In this document: piece after piece, positions 19,701 through 29,900 of the stretch
Position numbering within the stretch: the stretch's first letter is position 1
Layout: each line of letters starts with the position of its first letter
Assembly: GCA_948144175.1 (NCBI GenBank)
Contig: CANXME010002307.1
Location: forward strand, 2,005,001 to 2,069,000
Direction of reading: 5' to 3'
DNA: 64,000 nucleotides
DNA from: Closterium sp. NIES-65
Lineage: Eukaryota; Streptophyta; Zygnematophyceae; Desmidiales; Closteriaceae
Translations under genes and position numbers: made by a program
The notes under the pieces: model-generated
Databases searched by the model: none
Told to the model about the DNA's origin: nothing
Seen by the model: only the letters and a program-made list of their open reading frames with translations

Positions 19701-20580
19701 CCCACTGAGTAGACCGGGAAAGCTGCTTCATTGCCAAGTTGCTGCCCTGCTTTGCGTTCTGTTGCACACTTCGTTTTGACAGCTGCTTTTTCACTACTCC
19801 TTGTCTAGGTTTAGGACAAGGGTGCGGCACGCTACAGACAAGTTCAGGACAACGTACGTGGTAGAAAGGAGGAGGGCGGAGCATACTAGTGGGCAGGTGG
19901 GACAAGCATGGGCACGGGTGAGGAGGGAGACAGTCCCTGTGGTAGGCATGAGCAGGTCTGGCAGGAGGTGCCGTTGGTGCAGCAGCAGGTGATGGCAGCC
20001 AGGCTCACACCCTTGCCATGCATGGCGCTGTACCCACTTGACCTCACGCTGCATGCGCTGCGCTGTGTCTCCGCCCCTCGCATGCTGTCCCACCATTTTC
20101 TATGCTCACTGGCCCCACCAGCGATTCCTCTCCCCCCTGCGCCTCACAGGCGTCCGGAGCCGTTTTGTGGGCAGCGTGTGCAGCGCGGGCCCAAGGTGGT
20201 GGTGCGCGCCGTGAGCACGGTGGAGCTGCTGGACGACGGGTACCGCTGGCGCAAGTACGGCCAGAAGCTTGTGCACGGCCGCCGCTTCCCCAGGTGCGCC
20301 AACAGCAGGGCTGTACTGCAGGGACGGAGGGTCAAAGAGGGAGTGATCGCAGCGGAAATACAGTTCCGGGTACCAGTGGGACCAGCCCTCCTTTTGCTTG
20401 CATGACACACTCTTTGGCAGCTGCTCATCCTTGGCTCGTCTTGTTTTTTGTCACCCGCTCCTCTCTCAAACGGTCCGTTGTATTGATTCAGCAGGGGTAC
20501 AGACAAGCAGTTTTATCCATGATGACCTTAATTCCTTAAGCCCTATAATCCACCCCTCTTCCCCCCCCCTTAGTGACACG

Positions 20581-20637
<57 letters not shown>

Positions 20638-20641
20638 TCTC

Positions 20642-20692
<51 letters not shown>

Positions 20693-20747
20693 GTGCACAC
20701 TCACGTGCGTGCGCGCCCACACACACACACACACGTGCACACTCACA

Positions 20748-20780
<33 letters not shown>

Positions 20781-20983
20781 AAACACACGCACATGCACAC
20801 ACACACACGCATCCACACACACGCACACACACACACATGTACACACACACACACACATTTACATACACACACGCGCGCACACACACACGCACATACACAC
20901 GCACACTCGCACACGCACACACACACAAACACACACACACACACCCACACACACACGCACACGCACACACACACGCGTGCACT

Positions 20984-21041
<58 letters not shown>

Positions 21042-21323
21042 CGCACGCACACGTGTTTGGTGTGCAGGAGCTACTACAAGTGCACGCATCCGGGGTGCAT
21101 AGTGAGAAAGCACGTGGAGCGGTGTGAGGACGACCCCAGGGAGGTGGTCACCACGTACGAGGGCAAGCACAGCCATGCCGTGCCCACCGCGCGCTCCACC
21201 TGTGTCTTCATGGCCCTTGACGGGCCCGGCGTGTTCTCTCTCTCATCCGCGGGAGGGGAAGGGGATATTTCTGGACCAAGTAGTGAAAAGGGGGGGACAG
21301 TGAGCAAGAAGAGTAGTGTTTGA
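16756..21323 (+). CDS. Group I WRKY transcription factor (4 exons)
   Basis: Proposed exons are 16756-17610, 17995-19442, 20150-20293 and 21068-21323. All junctions are GT-AG, phases agree (0, 2, 2), and the product is 900 residues ending in TGA. WRKY proteins are nuclear factors that bind W-box DNA. Exon 1 ends with [13 protein letters not shown] (about residues 268-280), the Ser-Pro motif that MAP kinases phosphorylate in group I members. A basic RRKRQRM run early in exon 2 could be a nuclear signal. The N-terminal WRKY domain (residues 590-647) has the variant heptapeptide WHKYEQK with an intact C-X4-C-X22-HXH zinc site. The C-terminal domain (from residue 797) has canonical WRKYGQK and C-X4-C-X23-HXH, with the family's conserved intron inside its Arg codon. 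The protein is longer than usual because of Gly/Ala-rich stretches. The start ATG is uncertain. Exon predictions come from sequence reading only. Confidence 0.88.
20294..21067 (+). other. Conserved WRKY-domain intron carrying large microsatellites
   Basis: This 774-bp intron splits the Arg codon before SYYKC (AG|G, phase 2), which is the classic intron position in C-terminal WRKY domains. The donor is gtgcgcc and the acceptor is gtgtgcag. Its 3' half consists of a (CT)n tract at about 20584-20678 followed by an interrupted (CA)n/(CG)n tract at about 20679-21052. The tract stops 15 bases before the acceptor, so it has replaced the normal branch-point and polypyrimidine region. Confidence 0.9.
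20584..21052. repeat. (CT)n then (CA)n microsatellite block
   Basis: About 95 bp of nearly pure CT is followed by about 370 bp of CA repeats interrupted by CG, TG and short variants such as acgtgcac. All six frames are open across parts of it, giving His-Thr, Cys-Val and Ser-Leu repeats. These are artefacts and not genes. Confidence 0.97.
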
Positions 21324-21536
21324 GCATTGAGTGTACACTTGTAGTGCAAGTCAAAGGCTGAGGTGTGGATAATGGCTCCTTCAAAGCCAGCAGCTAACAT
21401 AGTAGTGACCCCCACCTTCTAGTTGGATCCACTTGAATATCAAAGTTTCTTTGTAATGATTTGAAAAGTTGAAGCGTCGTGTGTGTGGGTTTTTGAAACA
21501 CCTCGACACGAGTTCTGAATGAACAGGGATCAAAAG
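21324..21536 (+). other. 3' flank of the WRKY gene up to C4
   Basis: This is the presumed 3' UTR. No clear AATAAA signal is seen; taatgatttg near 21455 is AT-rich. The stretch ends with AAAAG (21532-21536), the duplicated target of C4. The natural 3' flank resumes at 28998. Confidence 0.4.
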
Positions 21537-21669
21537 TGTCAGAACATTATAGCTTATGCTGTTGTGTAGGCTATAGTGGGGTATCCCTTAGGGGGTACAA
21601 CACAATTAGGGTTTTCATATTTGTACTCACTTCACTCATAGTTCATTCATTCTCGTTCAGTTTTTCTCA
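21537..21669 (+). repeat. C4 5' LTR
   Basis: It runs tgtcagaacattatag...gtttttctca. Three substitutions separate it from 28860-28992. The primer-binding site starts at the next base. Confidence 0.97.
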
Positions 21670-21799
21670 TGGTATCGAGCAGGTTCCCCTGTGGGAACTG
21701 TGCCTAGGGCCCACCACTCGAAACTTTTTTTTCCTGCCCGAAGCGCACTCATCCCGAGTCGCGCCTCGGGCCACTCCTTCCCCGAGCCGCCCTAGCGGC

Positions 21800-22680
21800 C
21801 GGCCTTAACCTCGCGGCCCCGCCACCCAGTGAACGCGGCCCCGCCGCCTCTTCTCTGGCGGCCTCGCCGCCCTGCTCTCGCGGCCCTCGCCGCCCTTACT
21901 CACGCGGCTCCGCCGCCCCTGATCTCGCGGCTCCGTCGCCCCTGCTCCAGCGGCCCCGCCGCCCCTGATCTCGCGGCCCCGCCGCCCCTGAACTCGCGGC
22001 CCTCGCCGCCCCTGATCTCGCGGCCCCGCCGCCCAAGCGCTCGCGGCCCCGCCGTCCCTGATCTCAAGGCCCCGCCGCCCCTGATCTCTCGGCCCCGCCG
22101 CCCCAGCGCTCCCGGCCCCGCCGCCCCTGATCTCGCGGCCCCGCCACCCCAGCGCTCCCGGCCCCGCCGCCCCTGATACGCGGCCCCGCCGCCCCAGCGC
22201 TCGCGGCCCCGCCGTCCCTGATCTCACGGCCCCGCCGCCCCAGCGCTCACAGCCCCGCCACCCCTGATCTCGCGGCACCGCTGCCCCAGCGCTCCCGGCC
22301 CCGCTGCCGCTGATCTCGCGGCCCCGCCGCCCCAGCGCTCCCGGCCCCACCGCCCCTGTTATGCGGCCTCGCCGCCCCAGCGCTCCCGGCCCCGCCGCCC
22401 CTGATACGCGGCCTCGCCGTCCCTGATCTCACGACCCCGCCGCCCCAGCACTCACGGCCCCGCCGCCCCTTGCTCTCGCGCCGCCCAACTGCAGCAGCCG
22501 AGCCGCCCAACTGCAGCAGCCGAGCCGCCCTTGCACCCGAGCCGCCCGGCACCCGAGCCGCCCGGCAGCCGAGCCGCCCCGCCCGAGCCGCCCTACCGCC
22601 GAGCCGCCTGGGAGCCGAGCCGCCCGGGAGCCGAGTCGCTGAGTAGCTGAGCCGCCTTTTCTACCGAGCCGCCCGACCTG
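21800..22680 (+). repeat. GC-rich tandem-repeat leader of C4
   Basis: Imperfect units of about 20-25 bp built on gcggccccgccgcccctgat fill the leader. Toward 22500-22680 they change to a gagccgcccg-type unit. It lies between the primer-binding site and the Gag ATG at 22756. Long open frames on both strands are by-products of the repeat. Confidence 0.85.
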
Positions 22681-22755
22681 CCCTGCCCGGTGAGCACTGT
22701 ACCGCTGTCACTGCGTGCCCTTCCCTACTGCTTGCACTGCATCACTGTCGTTGTC

Positions 22756-25700
22756 ATGGCCACCCCTAGTGTCCTCGCTTTTGACGCTGAGGGTCGAGCC
22801 ATAGACTTCGAGGTCTGGCTCGACGACCTGCAACTGTTTTTACAGTGCGATAGGGCGGACGGTCTGTCTCTCTTTGACCTCACCTCTGGCGCCGTCCCTT
22901 CCCCTGCTGCTGATGCTGACGCCACTGTTCGCTCACAGTGGGCCACGCGCGATGCTGCTGCACGTCTTGCTGTGCGTCGCCACTTGCCTACCGCTGAGCG
23001 CGCGCACTTTAGCCAGTACAAGAGTGCCCAGACCTTGTACGACGCTGTAGTTGCGCCCTACTCCTCCCCTGCCACTGGTGCACTCAGCCGCCTCATGCTC
23101 CCCTTCCTCTTCCCTGACCTTGCCGCCTTTCCCACTATCGCTGATCTCATCACGCACCTCCGCACTAGTGACACTCGCTACCGCGCTGCGCTTCCTGCTG
23201 ACTTCTGCGCCAAGAACCCCCCCCCCATGTACATCACTCTCTACTTCTTAGTCACTCGCCTCCCTGACTCCCTTCGTGTAGTCCGGGACCACTTCCTCGC
23301 AGTCTGTCCCACCACCCTCACAGTCGACAGCCTAGAGAAGGCCCTCCTTGTGACAGAGAAGAGCATAGTCGCTGTAGGAGCCTCTCGAGGTGACCCCCGC
23401 GCCCCCATCTTTGAGGGGTGTTCTCCTTCCCCTCTCCTGCCCTCTGCCGCCTTTGCCGCTGCGGCCGACCTCGTTGGTCTTGAGTCGGTCGGTGCGGCGT
23501 TTGCCCCTAGCGGGAGACGCCGCTCTGGCAAGGGCAAGGGGGGCAAGGGAGCGGGTGGGGCCGGTGGGAGCGGTGGAGGTGGAGGTGGAGGCGGCGGAGG
23601 GAGTGGGGGTGGCGGTGGAGGTGGTAGCGGGGGTGGGGGTGCTAGTGGCGGCAGTGGAGGCGGGGGTGGCGGCGGCGGTGGCGGTGGTAGCGGAGGTGGC
23701 GGAGGTGGCAGCGGTGGAGGCGGAGGCGGGTGCGGTGGAGGCGGAGGCGGGGGTGGCGGAGGTGGAGGTGGTCGGAGTGGAGCTTCGCAGCGGAGCGGCA
23801 CTGGGGGAGGTCAGCGCCAGCAGAAGCAGCGTTCTCGCGACGTCCCCACCCCTCAGCAGCTCCGTGAGTGGTACACGCAGCGTCAGCGCGGTGGGGGTTT
23901 TGGTCCCTGCACCTACGCTCTCCGCACTGGCGACCGCGCCGGAGAGCAGTGTGGGGGCACCCACACCGCCCAGCGCTGCTTTGGCCGTCTGACGGACGCT
24001 TGGCGCCAGCAGTTCCCGGAGGCCGCGGAGATCCCCCGCTGGGGAGAGCTGTCTAGGGCTGGTGTAGCTATCTTTGATCTTGATTTTGATGCTATCCTTG
24101 CTGCCATGTATGCTGTGACCATTAGTGATGAGGGTGACTCTTACCGGTGTTTCGCGCCCGACCCGGGCATTGGTACTGCTGCTCCAGGTGCCGTTGAGGC
24201 TTCTGCTCTAGGTGCCAATGCGTCTGTGCTCTCAGGTGCTGGTGAGGCTGCTCTCTCAGGTACTTGAGCGTCTGCGCTCTCAGGTACTGCGTCGGCTTCG
24301 GCCTCCCACACCTTCACTCTTGACTCTGGAGCGTCTCGCTCTTTCTTCCAGGACCGCACCACACTCACGCCGCTTAGTCGGCTGGTTGCGGTTTCCCTGG
24401 CTGACCCCTCTGGGGGTCCTGTCCTGTCTCGTTTCTCCACAGTCCTCCCGTGTCCGGCGGCTCCCTCTGGCACCCTGTCTGGTCTTTACCTCCCCTCGTT
24501 CTCTACGAACTTGGTGAGTGGTGCTGACCTACAGGATGCGGGAGTCCACCAGATCACCCCTGCTCGTCAGCGAGTGACGCACTGCACAGAGGCTAGCACG
24601 GGTCGTCACCTAGCTACGTTTACACGTCAGCCTGGGTCGAGCCTGTACACACTGACCACTGCTTCTCCTCCAGGTGCTGAGTCTGGTAGAGTCCCTTCGT
24701 CTGGTCAGGTGTTTGCTGCAGCGTCCAGGTCTGGTCCTGAGTCTGCCCCCTGTTCATGTCGCCGTCTGTCTCACGAGACCCTCCTCTGGCACCACCGCCT
24801 TGGCCACCCCTCTCTGCTTCAGCTCAGAGGCATGGCCTCCTGTCTTCTTGTGTCTGGTCTCCCCCGGTCCCTCCCTCCCCTTCCTCAGGGCCCTGGCCCT
24901 GCCTGTGTCCCCTGTGTCGAGGGGCGCCAGCGTGCTGCCCCTCACTCCTCCCAGTTTCCTCCGACAGAGGCTCCGTTGCAAACGCTTTACATAGAGGTGT
25001 GGGGCCCTGCCCGCGTCCGTGGACTCGGTCACGAGCGCTACTTCCTGTTGGTGGTTGATGACTACTCGCGTTACACCACAGTCTTCCCCTTGCGCAGCAA
25101 GGGTGATGTCACTGAGGTGCTGATCGACTGGATCCGCGCAGCTCGTCTCCAGCTCAGGCAGAGCTTTGGCTCGGACTTTCCTGTGTTGCGTCTGCATTCG
25201 GACAGAGGCGGAGAGTTCTCCTCTGGCCTTCTGCGTGCCTACTGTCGTGCGCGAGGCATCCGCCAGACCTTCACGCTTCCGGACTCCCCGCAGCAAAATG
25301 GGATTGCAGAGCGCCGCATTGGCATGGTCATGGACGTCGCTCGTACGTCTATGATGCATGCGGCTGCCTGCCATTTTCTGTGGCCGTTTGCGGTCAGGTA
25401 CGCGGCGCATCAGATCAACCTCCACCCCAGGGTCTCCAGGCCGGAGACCTCCCCAGCCTTGCTGTGGACGTGGAAGGTTGGCGATGCGTCGGCGTTCCGG
25501 GTCTGGGGATCTCGGGCGTTTGTCCGCGACTTGTCTGCGGACAAGCTGTCCCCTCGCGCTGGTCCCTGCTTCTTCCTGGGGTTCCCCCCTGACGCCCCTG
25601 GGTGGCAGTTCTACCACCCCACCTCTCGACGTGTTCTGTCCTCCCAGGACGTCACGTTCGACGAGTCGGTACCCTACTACCGCCTCTTCCCCTACCGCAC

Positions 25701-28610
25701 TCCGTCCCTCCCCCCGCCCCCGCTCTTCTTTGTACCAGGTCCCCCCCCGGTAGACCCCCTCCCCCCTCAGGGTCCTGCCCCTTCAGATGTGTCCCAGGTA
25801 GACGCGGTCGAGCCTGTCGAGGTCACTGGTGACTCTGGTGCTGCTGCGGGAGCTGAGCCTGGGGGTGCTGGGACTGGAGGCGCTACGCTTGGGGGTGCTG
25901 AGCCTGGGGGTGCGGAGTCTGGAGGTGCTGAGCCTGCGGGTGCTGAGCTTGGGGGTGCTGAGCCTGGGGATGCTGAGTCTGGGGGTGCTGGGCCTGGGGG
26001 TGCTGAGCCTAGGGGTGCTGAGACTGGGGGTGCTCCGCCTGGCGGTGCTTCGTCTCGCCGAGAGCCACTCTCCCCACAGGAGCTGCGTGAGTGGTTTGCC
26101 CGGCGCTGGAGGCGTGCTGTTGGTGCTGGAGGTTCTTCGGCTGCAGAGGGTGCTGCTGCCGAGCGTCCCGGAGGTGCTCCTGCTGTGGGTGCTGGAGGTG
26201 CTGGGTCTGAGGGTTCTCCTGGAGCTGGTGCTGCTGAGGGTGTTGGCGCTGAGACTACCGCTGGCGGTCCGACTGGCAGTGCTCCTGGTGGTGCTACTAG
26301 AGGTGCTGCTGGAGGTGCTGCTGGAGCGAGTACTCCTCCTGGGGGTACTGGTGCTGTCCTTGCTGTTTCTGGCATCGCCACGCGGCCCCAACCGTACTTC
26401 GTTCCGCTCCTGCAGCATGTTTTTGGTCTTACACCTTCTCCTGGTCCTCCTCCTCCTCCCTTAGAGGGTCCACAGCCTGTCTCTTCACAGTCACAGCTAC
26501 AGCCTGCCTCCCCTTTGCCTGCTCCTTCTCCCTACGCTGGTCCGACTTGAGGTCTTACAGAGCGTCGTGAGCCTGCGTCTTGTCTTGCGTCGCCCGTTCG
26601 TGCTGCGCGCACGAGTGGTCGCGGTTCGCGTCAGCGTCCTCCTCCTGTCCCTGGCACGCACCGGATGTCTCTGTGTCCGTCCACTACTCCTCTGCGTGCC
26701 CCTTTGCCTTCTCCTCCTGCTTCCTCTCTTCCTGCTCTTGCCGACCTGGAGTCGGACTCTCTTCGTGCTGCCAGTCCTACTGTCACGCGTCTCCTTGCTA
26801 CTGCTGTCACTGACCCTTCTTTCGAGTCGTCTGCTGCGTCTGCCCTTGTCACTGAGCTCGTCGACTTTGCTGCGCGCTGTCGTCTAGACTACGCTGCTAG
26901 TCTTGTCGCTGAGTCTAGGTCGGCCTGTCCTCCGTCCGTCGAGGGTGAGTGTGCCCTTGGCACAGACGTCCTTGAGGACAGGTAGGAGGAGTTCCACTGT
27001 CTGGCCGCCGCTTCACCTCATCTCGCGTCTGTACTGCTAGCCCCTGAGGGAGACCCGGATGCATTAGACATCCCGACTCCTCGCTCTTACGCAAAGGCTT
27101 TAGAGGGTCCCTACTCCTCTCACTGGCAGGCAGCTATGGATGCAGAGATGGCTTCCTGGAAGTCCACAGGCACCTACGTTGACGCTGTTCCCCCTCCTGG
27201 GGCGAACATCGTCAGTGGCATGTGGATCTTCAGGGTGAAGCGGCCGCCGGGTTCTCCGCCTGTCTTCAAGGCGCGTTACGTGGCTCGTGGCTTCAGTCAG
27301 CGGCAGGGGGTTGACTACTTTCAGACCTTCTCCCCCACCCCGAAGATGACCACTCTTCGGGTACTGCTGCACGCTGCTGCTCACCGTGACTACGAGCTGC
27401 ACTCTCTCGACTTCAGCACTGCTTTCTTGCAGGGCAGCCTGCACGAGGAGATCTGGCTGCGTCGCCCACCTGGCTTCACTGGGTCTTTCCCTCCTGGTAC
27501 CCAGTGGAGTCTCCGGCGTCCAGTCTACGGTCTCCGCCAGGCGCCCCGTGAGTGGCACGACACACTAAGGACTACACTTGCGGCTCTTGGGTTTGCTCCT
27601 TCTACTGCCGACCCGTCGCTGTTTCTGCGCACCGACACCTCTCTGCCGCCGTTCTACATCCTCGTGTACGTCGACGACTTGGTCTTTGCCACAGCTGACA
27701 CTGCTGGACTCGCCTACGTGAAGTCTGAGCTGTAGAAGAGACACACGTGCACTGACCTGGGTGAACTGCGCAGCTACCTTGGCTTGCAGATCACCCGGGA
27801 CAGAGCACGCCGCACCATTACCCTGACTCAGTGACACATGGTGCAGCAGGTCCTTCAGCGCTTCGGCTTCACGTACTCCTTGCCTCAGGCCACTCCTCTG
27901 CCTACTTGCCACTCGCTCTCAGCTTTGCCTTCGGATGAGTGCGTAGAGTCGAGTGGCCCGTATGCAGAGCTTGTTGGCTGCCTCATGTACCTGATGACCT
28001 ACACACAACCTGACTTTGCATACCCTCTTAGCATTCTCGCACGTTATGTTGCTCCTGGGAGACACCGACCAGAGCACCAGCTACAGCGAAGTGGGTGTTG
28101 CGCTACTTGTGCAGTACGTCGGGCATGGGGCTAGTGCTTGGAGGGCGCAGTCCAGTGGTCCTCACTGGGCACGCGGACGCTTCTTGGGCTGACGACCAGG
28201 CTACGCAGCAGTCGTCACAGGTTACACCTTCAGCCTTGGTTCCGGCTCTGTTTCGTGGCGGGCTACCCGCTCGTCTTCTGTTCTCGGCTCCAGTTGTGAG
28301 GCTGAGATCTACGCCGGGGCTATGGCTGCACAGGAGTTACGCTGGCTCACCTACCTGCTGACCGACCTTGGAGAGCCGCCTCGTTCTCCTCCAGTCCTGT
28401 ACGTAGACAACAAGGCCATGCTGGCCTTTTTTCGAGAGCAGCGACTGGAGCACAGGACAAAGCACATTGCTCTCCGCTACTTTCTTGCTCGTGAGCTACA
28501 GCAGTGTGGACAGTTGCGACTTGCGTACGTGGCCTCTGAGGCCAACACTGCTGATGTCTTCACCAAGGCACTTTGCCTTGTGATCATCTGCGTTGCTGCA
28601 CGCAGCTGGG
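22756..28610 (+). pseudogene. C4 Gag-Pol polyprotein, one frame with five in-frame stops
   Basis: From MATPSVLAFDAEG at 22756 the reading frame keeps one register to about 28080. It is interrupted only by TGA (24265-24267), TGA (26548-26550), TAG (26983-26985), TAG (27733-27735) and TGA (27833-27835). Frameshifts follow between 28080 and 28320. The order is Gag with a Gly-rich tract (about 23570-23770), the CX13CX3HX4C finger (from 23908), protease LDSGASRSFF near 24317, and pre-integrase HHRLGHPSL. The integrase follows with HSDRGGEFS near 25198 and NGIAERR, then the GGAEP linker, reverse transcriptase YVDDLVFA near 27670 and RNase H. Both TAG stops replace Gln codons of C6. Confidence 0.93.
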
Positions 28611-28859
28611 TCTTGTGCCTGTCTTGCCTCACTTGCTCACTTCTTGACCTTGCTTGTACCTTCACCTATAGATACTCTTGCTCTTGCTTGCTTGACTCTT
28701 GTTTATCTCTATATGTGATCTTGCATGTGAACTGGCCTTTTGGCCTTTGAACTTGTGCTCGGAATGTGTGGTGACTTTGTGATCCACCCTGAGCTTTGCT
28801 TTGCTTTGCTTGACTGGTCTTGTGACCCCTTGTTCTCCCCCACTTTGCCTATGGGGGTG

Positions 28860-28992
28860 TGTCAGAACATTATAGCTTATGCTGTTGTGGAGGCTATAGT
28901 GGGGTATCCCATAGGGGGTACAACACAATTAGGATTTTCATATTTGTACTCACTTCACTCATAGTTCATTCATTCTCGTTCAGTTTTTCTCA
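28860..28992 (+). repeat. C4 3' LTR
   Basis: It follows the polypurine tract and is followed by AAAAG. Three differences from the 5' copy. Confidence 0.97.
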
Positions 28993-28997
28993 AAAAG

Positions 28998-29467
28998 TTC
29001 CTTCTCAATTCTTATTGGCAGCCACATACTTCCACATACCGGTACATGTGCGATTTTTGTGAAACGTTGAACGACGTGTAGTGTCACATTCATTACAGTT
29101 GGGCAAAATGACGCGCATCGGCGAAAATAGCGTTTCTCTCAATTGCATCGACCCAAATTATTGCGACCTTGCCACGTCGGCGTTTCCATTAATGAAAACC
29201 GAAATGCAAAATAGTGAACCCAAACCCAACTTGAAAGAGCGCAGGGATGAGTTTGCTGGGCGAAACAAATTTTGGACCGGACTGACAAGTTTGTACCGTT
29301 TCAAACGCTGGGGACGTGCAAATCCAACACCTTTGATTGGCTCCCGTTAAAAGAAAACATTCTGGGGATGTGTGGCGTTGCATTTCTCATTTCGCACGAC
29401 AATTGCATAAGCGATCGTTTCAGTCTATCCAAGCGATTTGGGCCCAGCTCATGTTTCAAGTTGGGAT
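28998..29467. other. Unassigned spacer between C4 and C5
   Basis: About 470 bp of moderate-GC sequence with no transposon similarity that I recognise. Short open frames (for example 29081-29350, plus) have no recognisable motif and no partner exon. It is probably the original 3' neighbour of the WRKY gene. It ends in GGGAT (29463-29467), the duplicated target of C5. Confidence 0.5.
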
Positions 29468-29900
29468 TGTTGGGCTGAGGTGCCCTAGGATCTTTGTAGA
29501 GCTTAAAGTCTAAGTACGATTGTAATAGCGGAAGCGTTTGAATGAAAGTCCTTGAACCACCTTGCGCTAGTATGTGAGGGCAAAGTAAGTTGATTAAACA
29601 AGCAAATACAAAGGTTTATATAAGAGTACAAGGAATACGAATAGATAAGTTTAAACCGTTTTACTGTTGCGATTCGATACAGTGCAACTCGGGCAACTGC
29701 TCAATGTCGAGTCAGTTGTGTGTCCTTGCTGTCGCGCTGTATTTGTCAAGTCAAAGGTCGCTGACCTTTGACCTTCGCGTAACCTCCAGGCGGTTACCCT
29801 AACCTCCGAGGGTTGACTCGCGATGCTTCGATTCGGACTGCTTCGCTAGTGTCCTGAGTTTCGACACGACAGAGGCGCTTAAGACTTATTATTCCCAACA
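29468..29900 (-). repeat. C5 3' LTR (left copy)
   Basis: It runs tgttgggctgagg...attcccaaca, with about seven substitutions against the right copy. Confidence 0.98.

Larger units (their letters stand above)
21537..28992 (+). mobile_element. C4: full-length copia element beside WRKY
   Basis: The 133-bp LTRs (21537-21669 and 28860-28992) differ at three positions and are flanked by the AAAAG duplication (21532-21536, 28993-28997). A primer site tggtatcgagcagg begins at 21670, and the polypurine tract ctatgggggtg ends at 28859. Its coding lesions and about 2% LTR divergence suggest an older insertion than C3. It lies in the same orientation as the WRKY gene, 213 bp past its stop codon. Confidence 0.97.

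Noticed and set aside
20570..21055. Several long frames of His-Thr, Cys-Val and Ser-Leu repeats on both strands
   Set aside because: They are translations of (CT)n and (CA)n microsatellites inside a WRKY intron.
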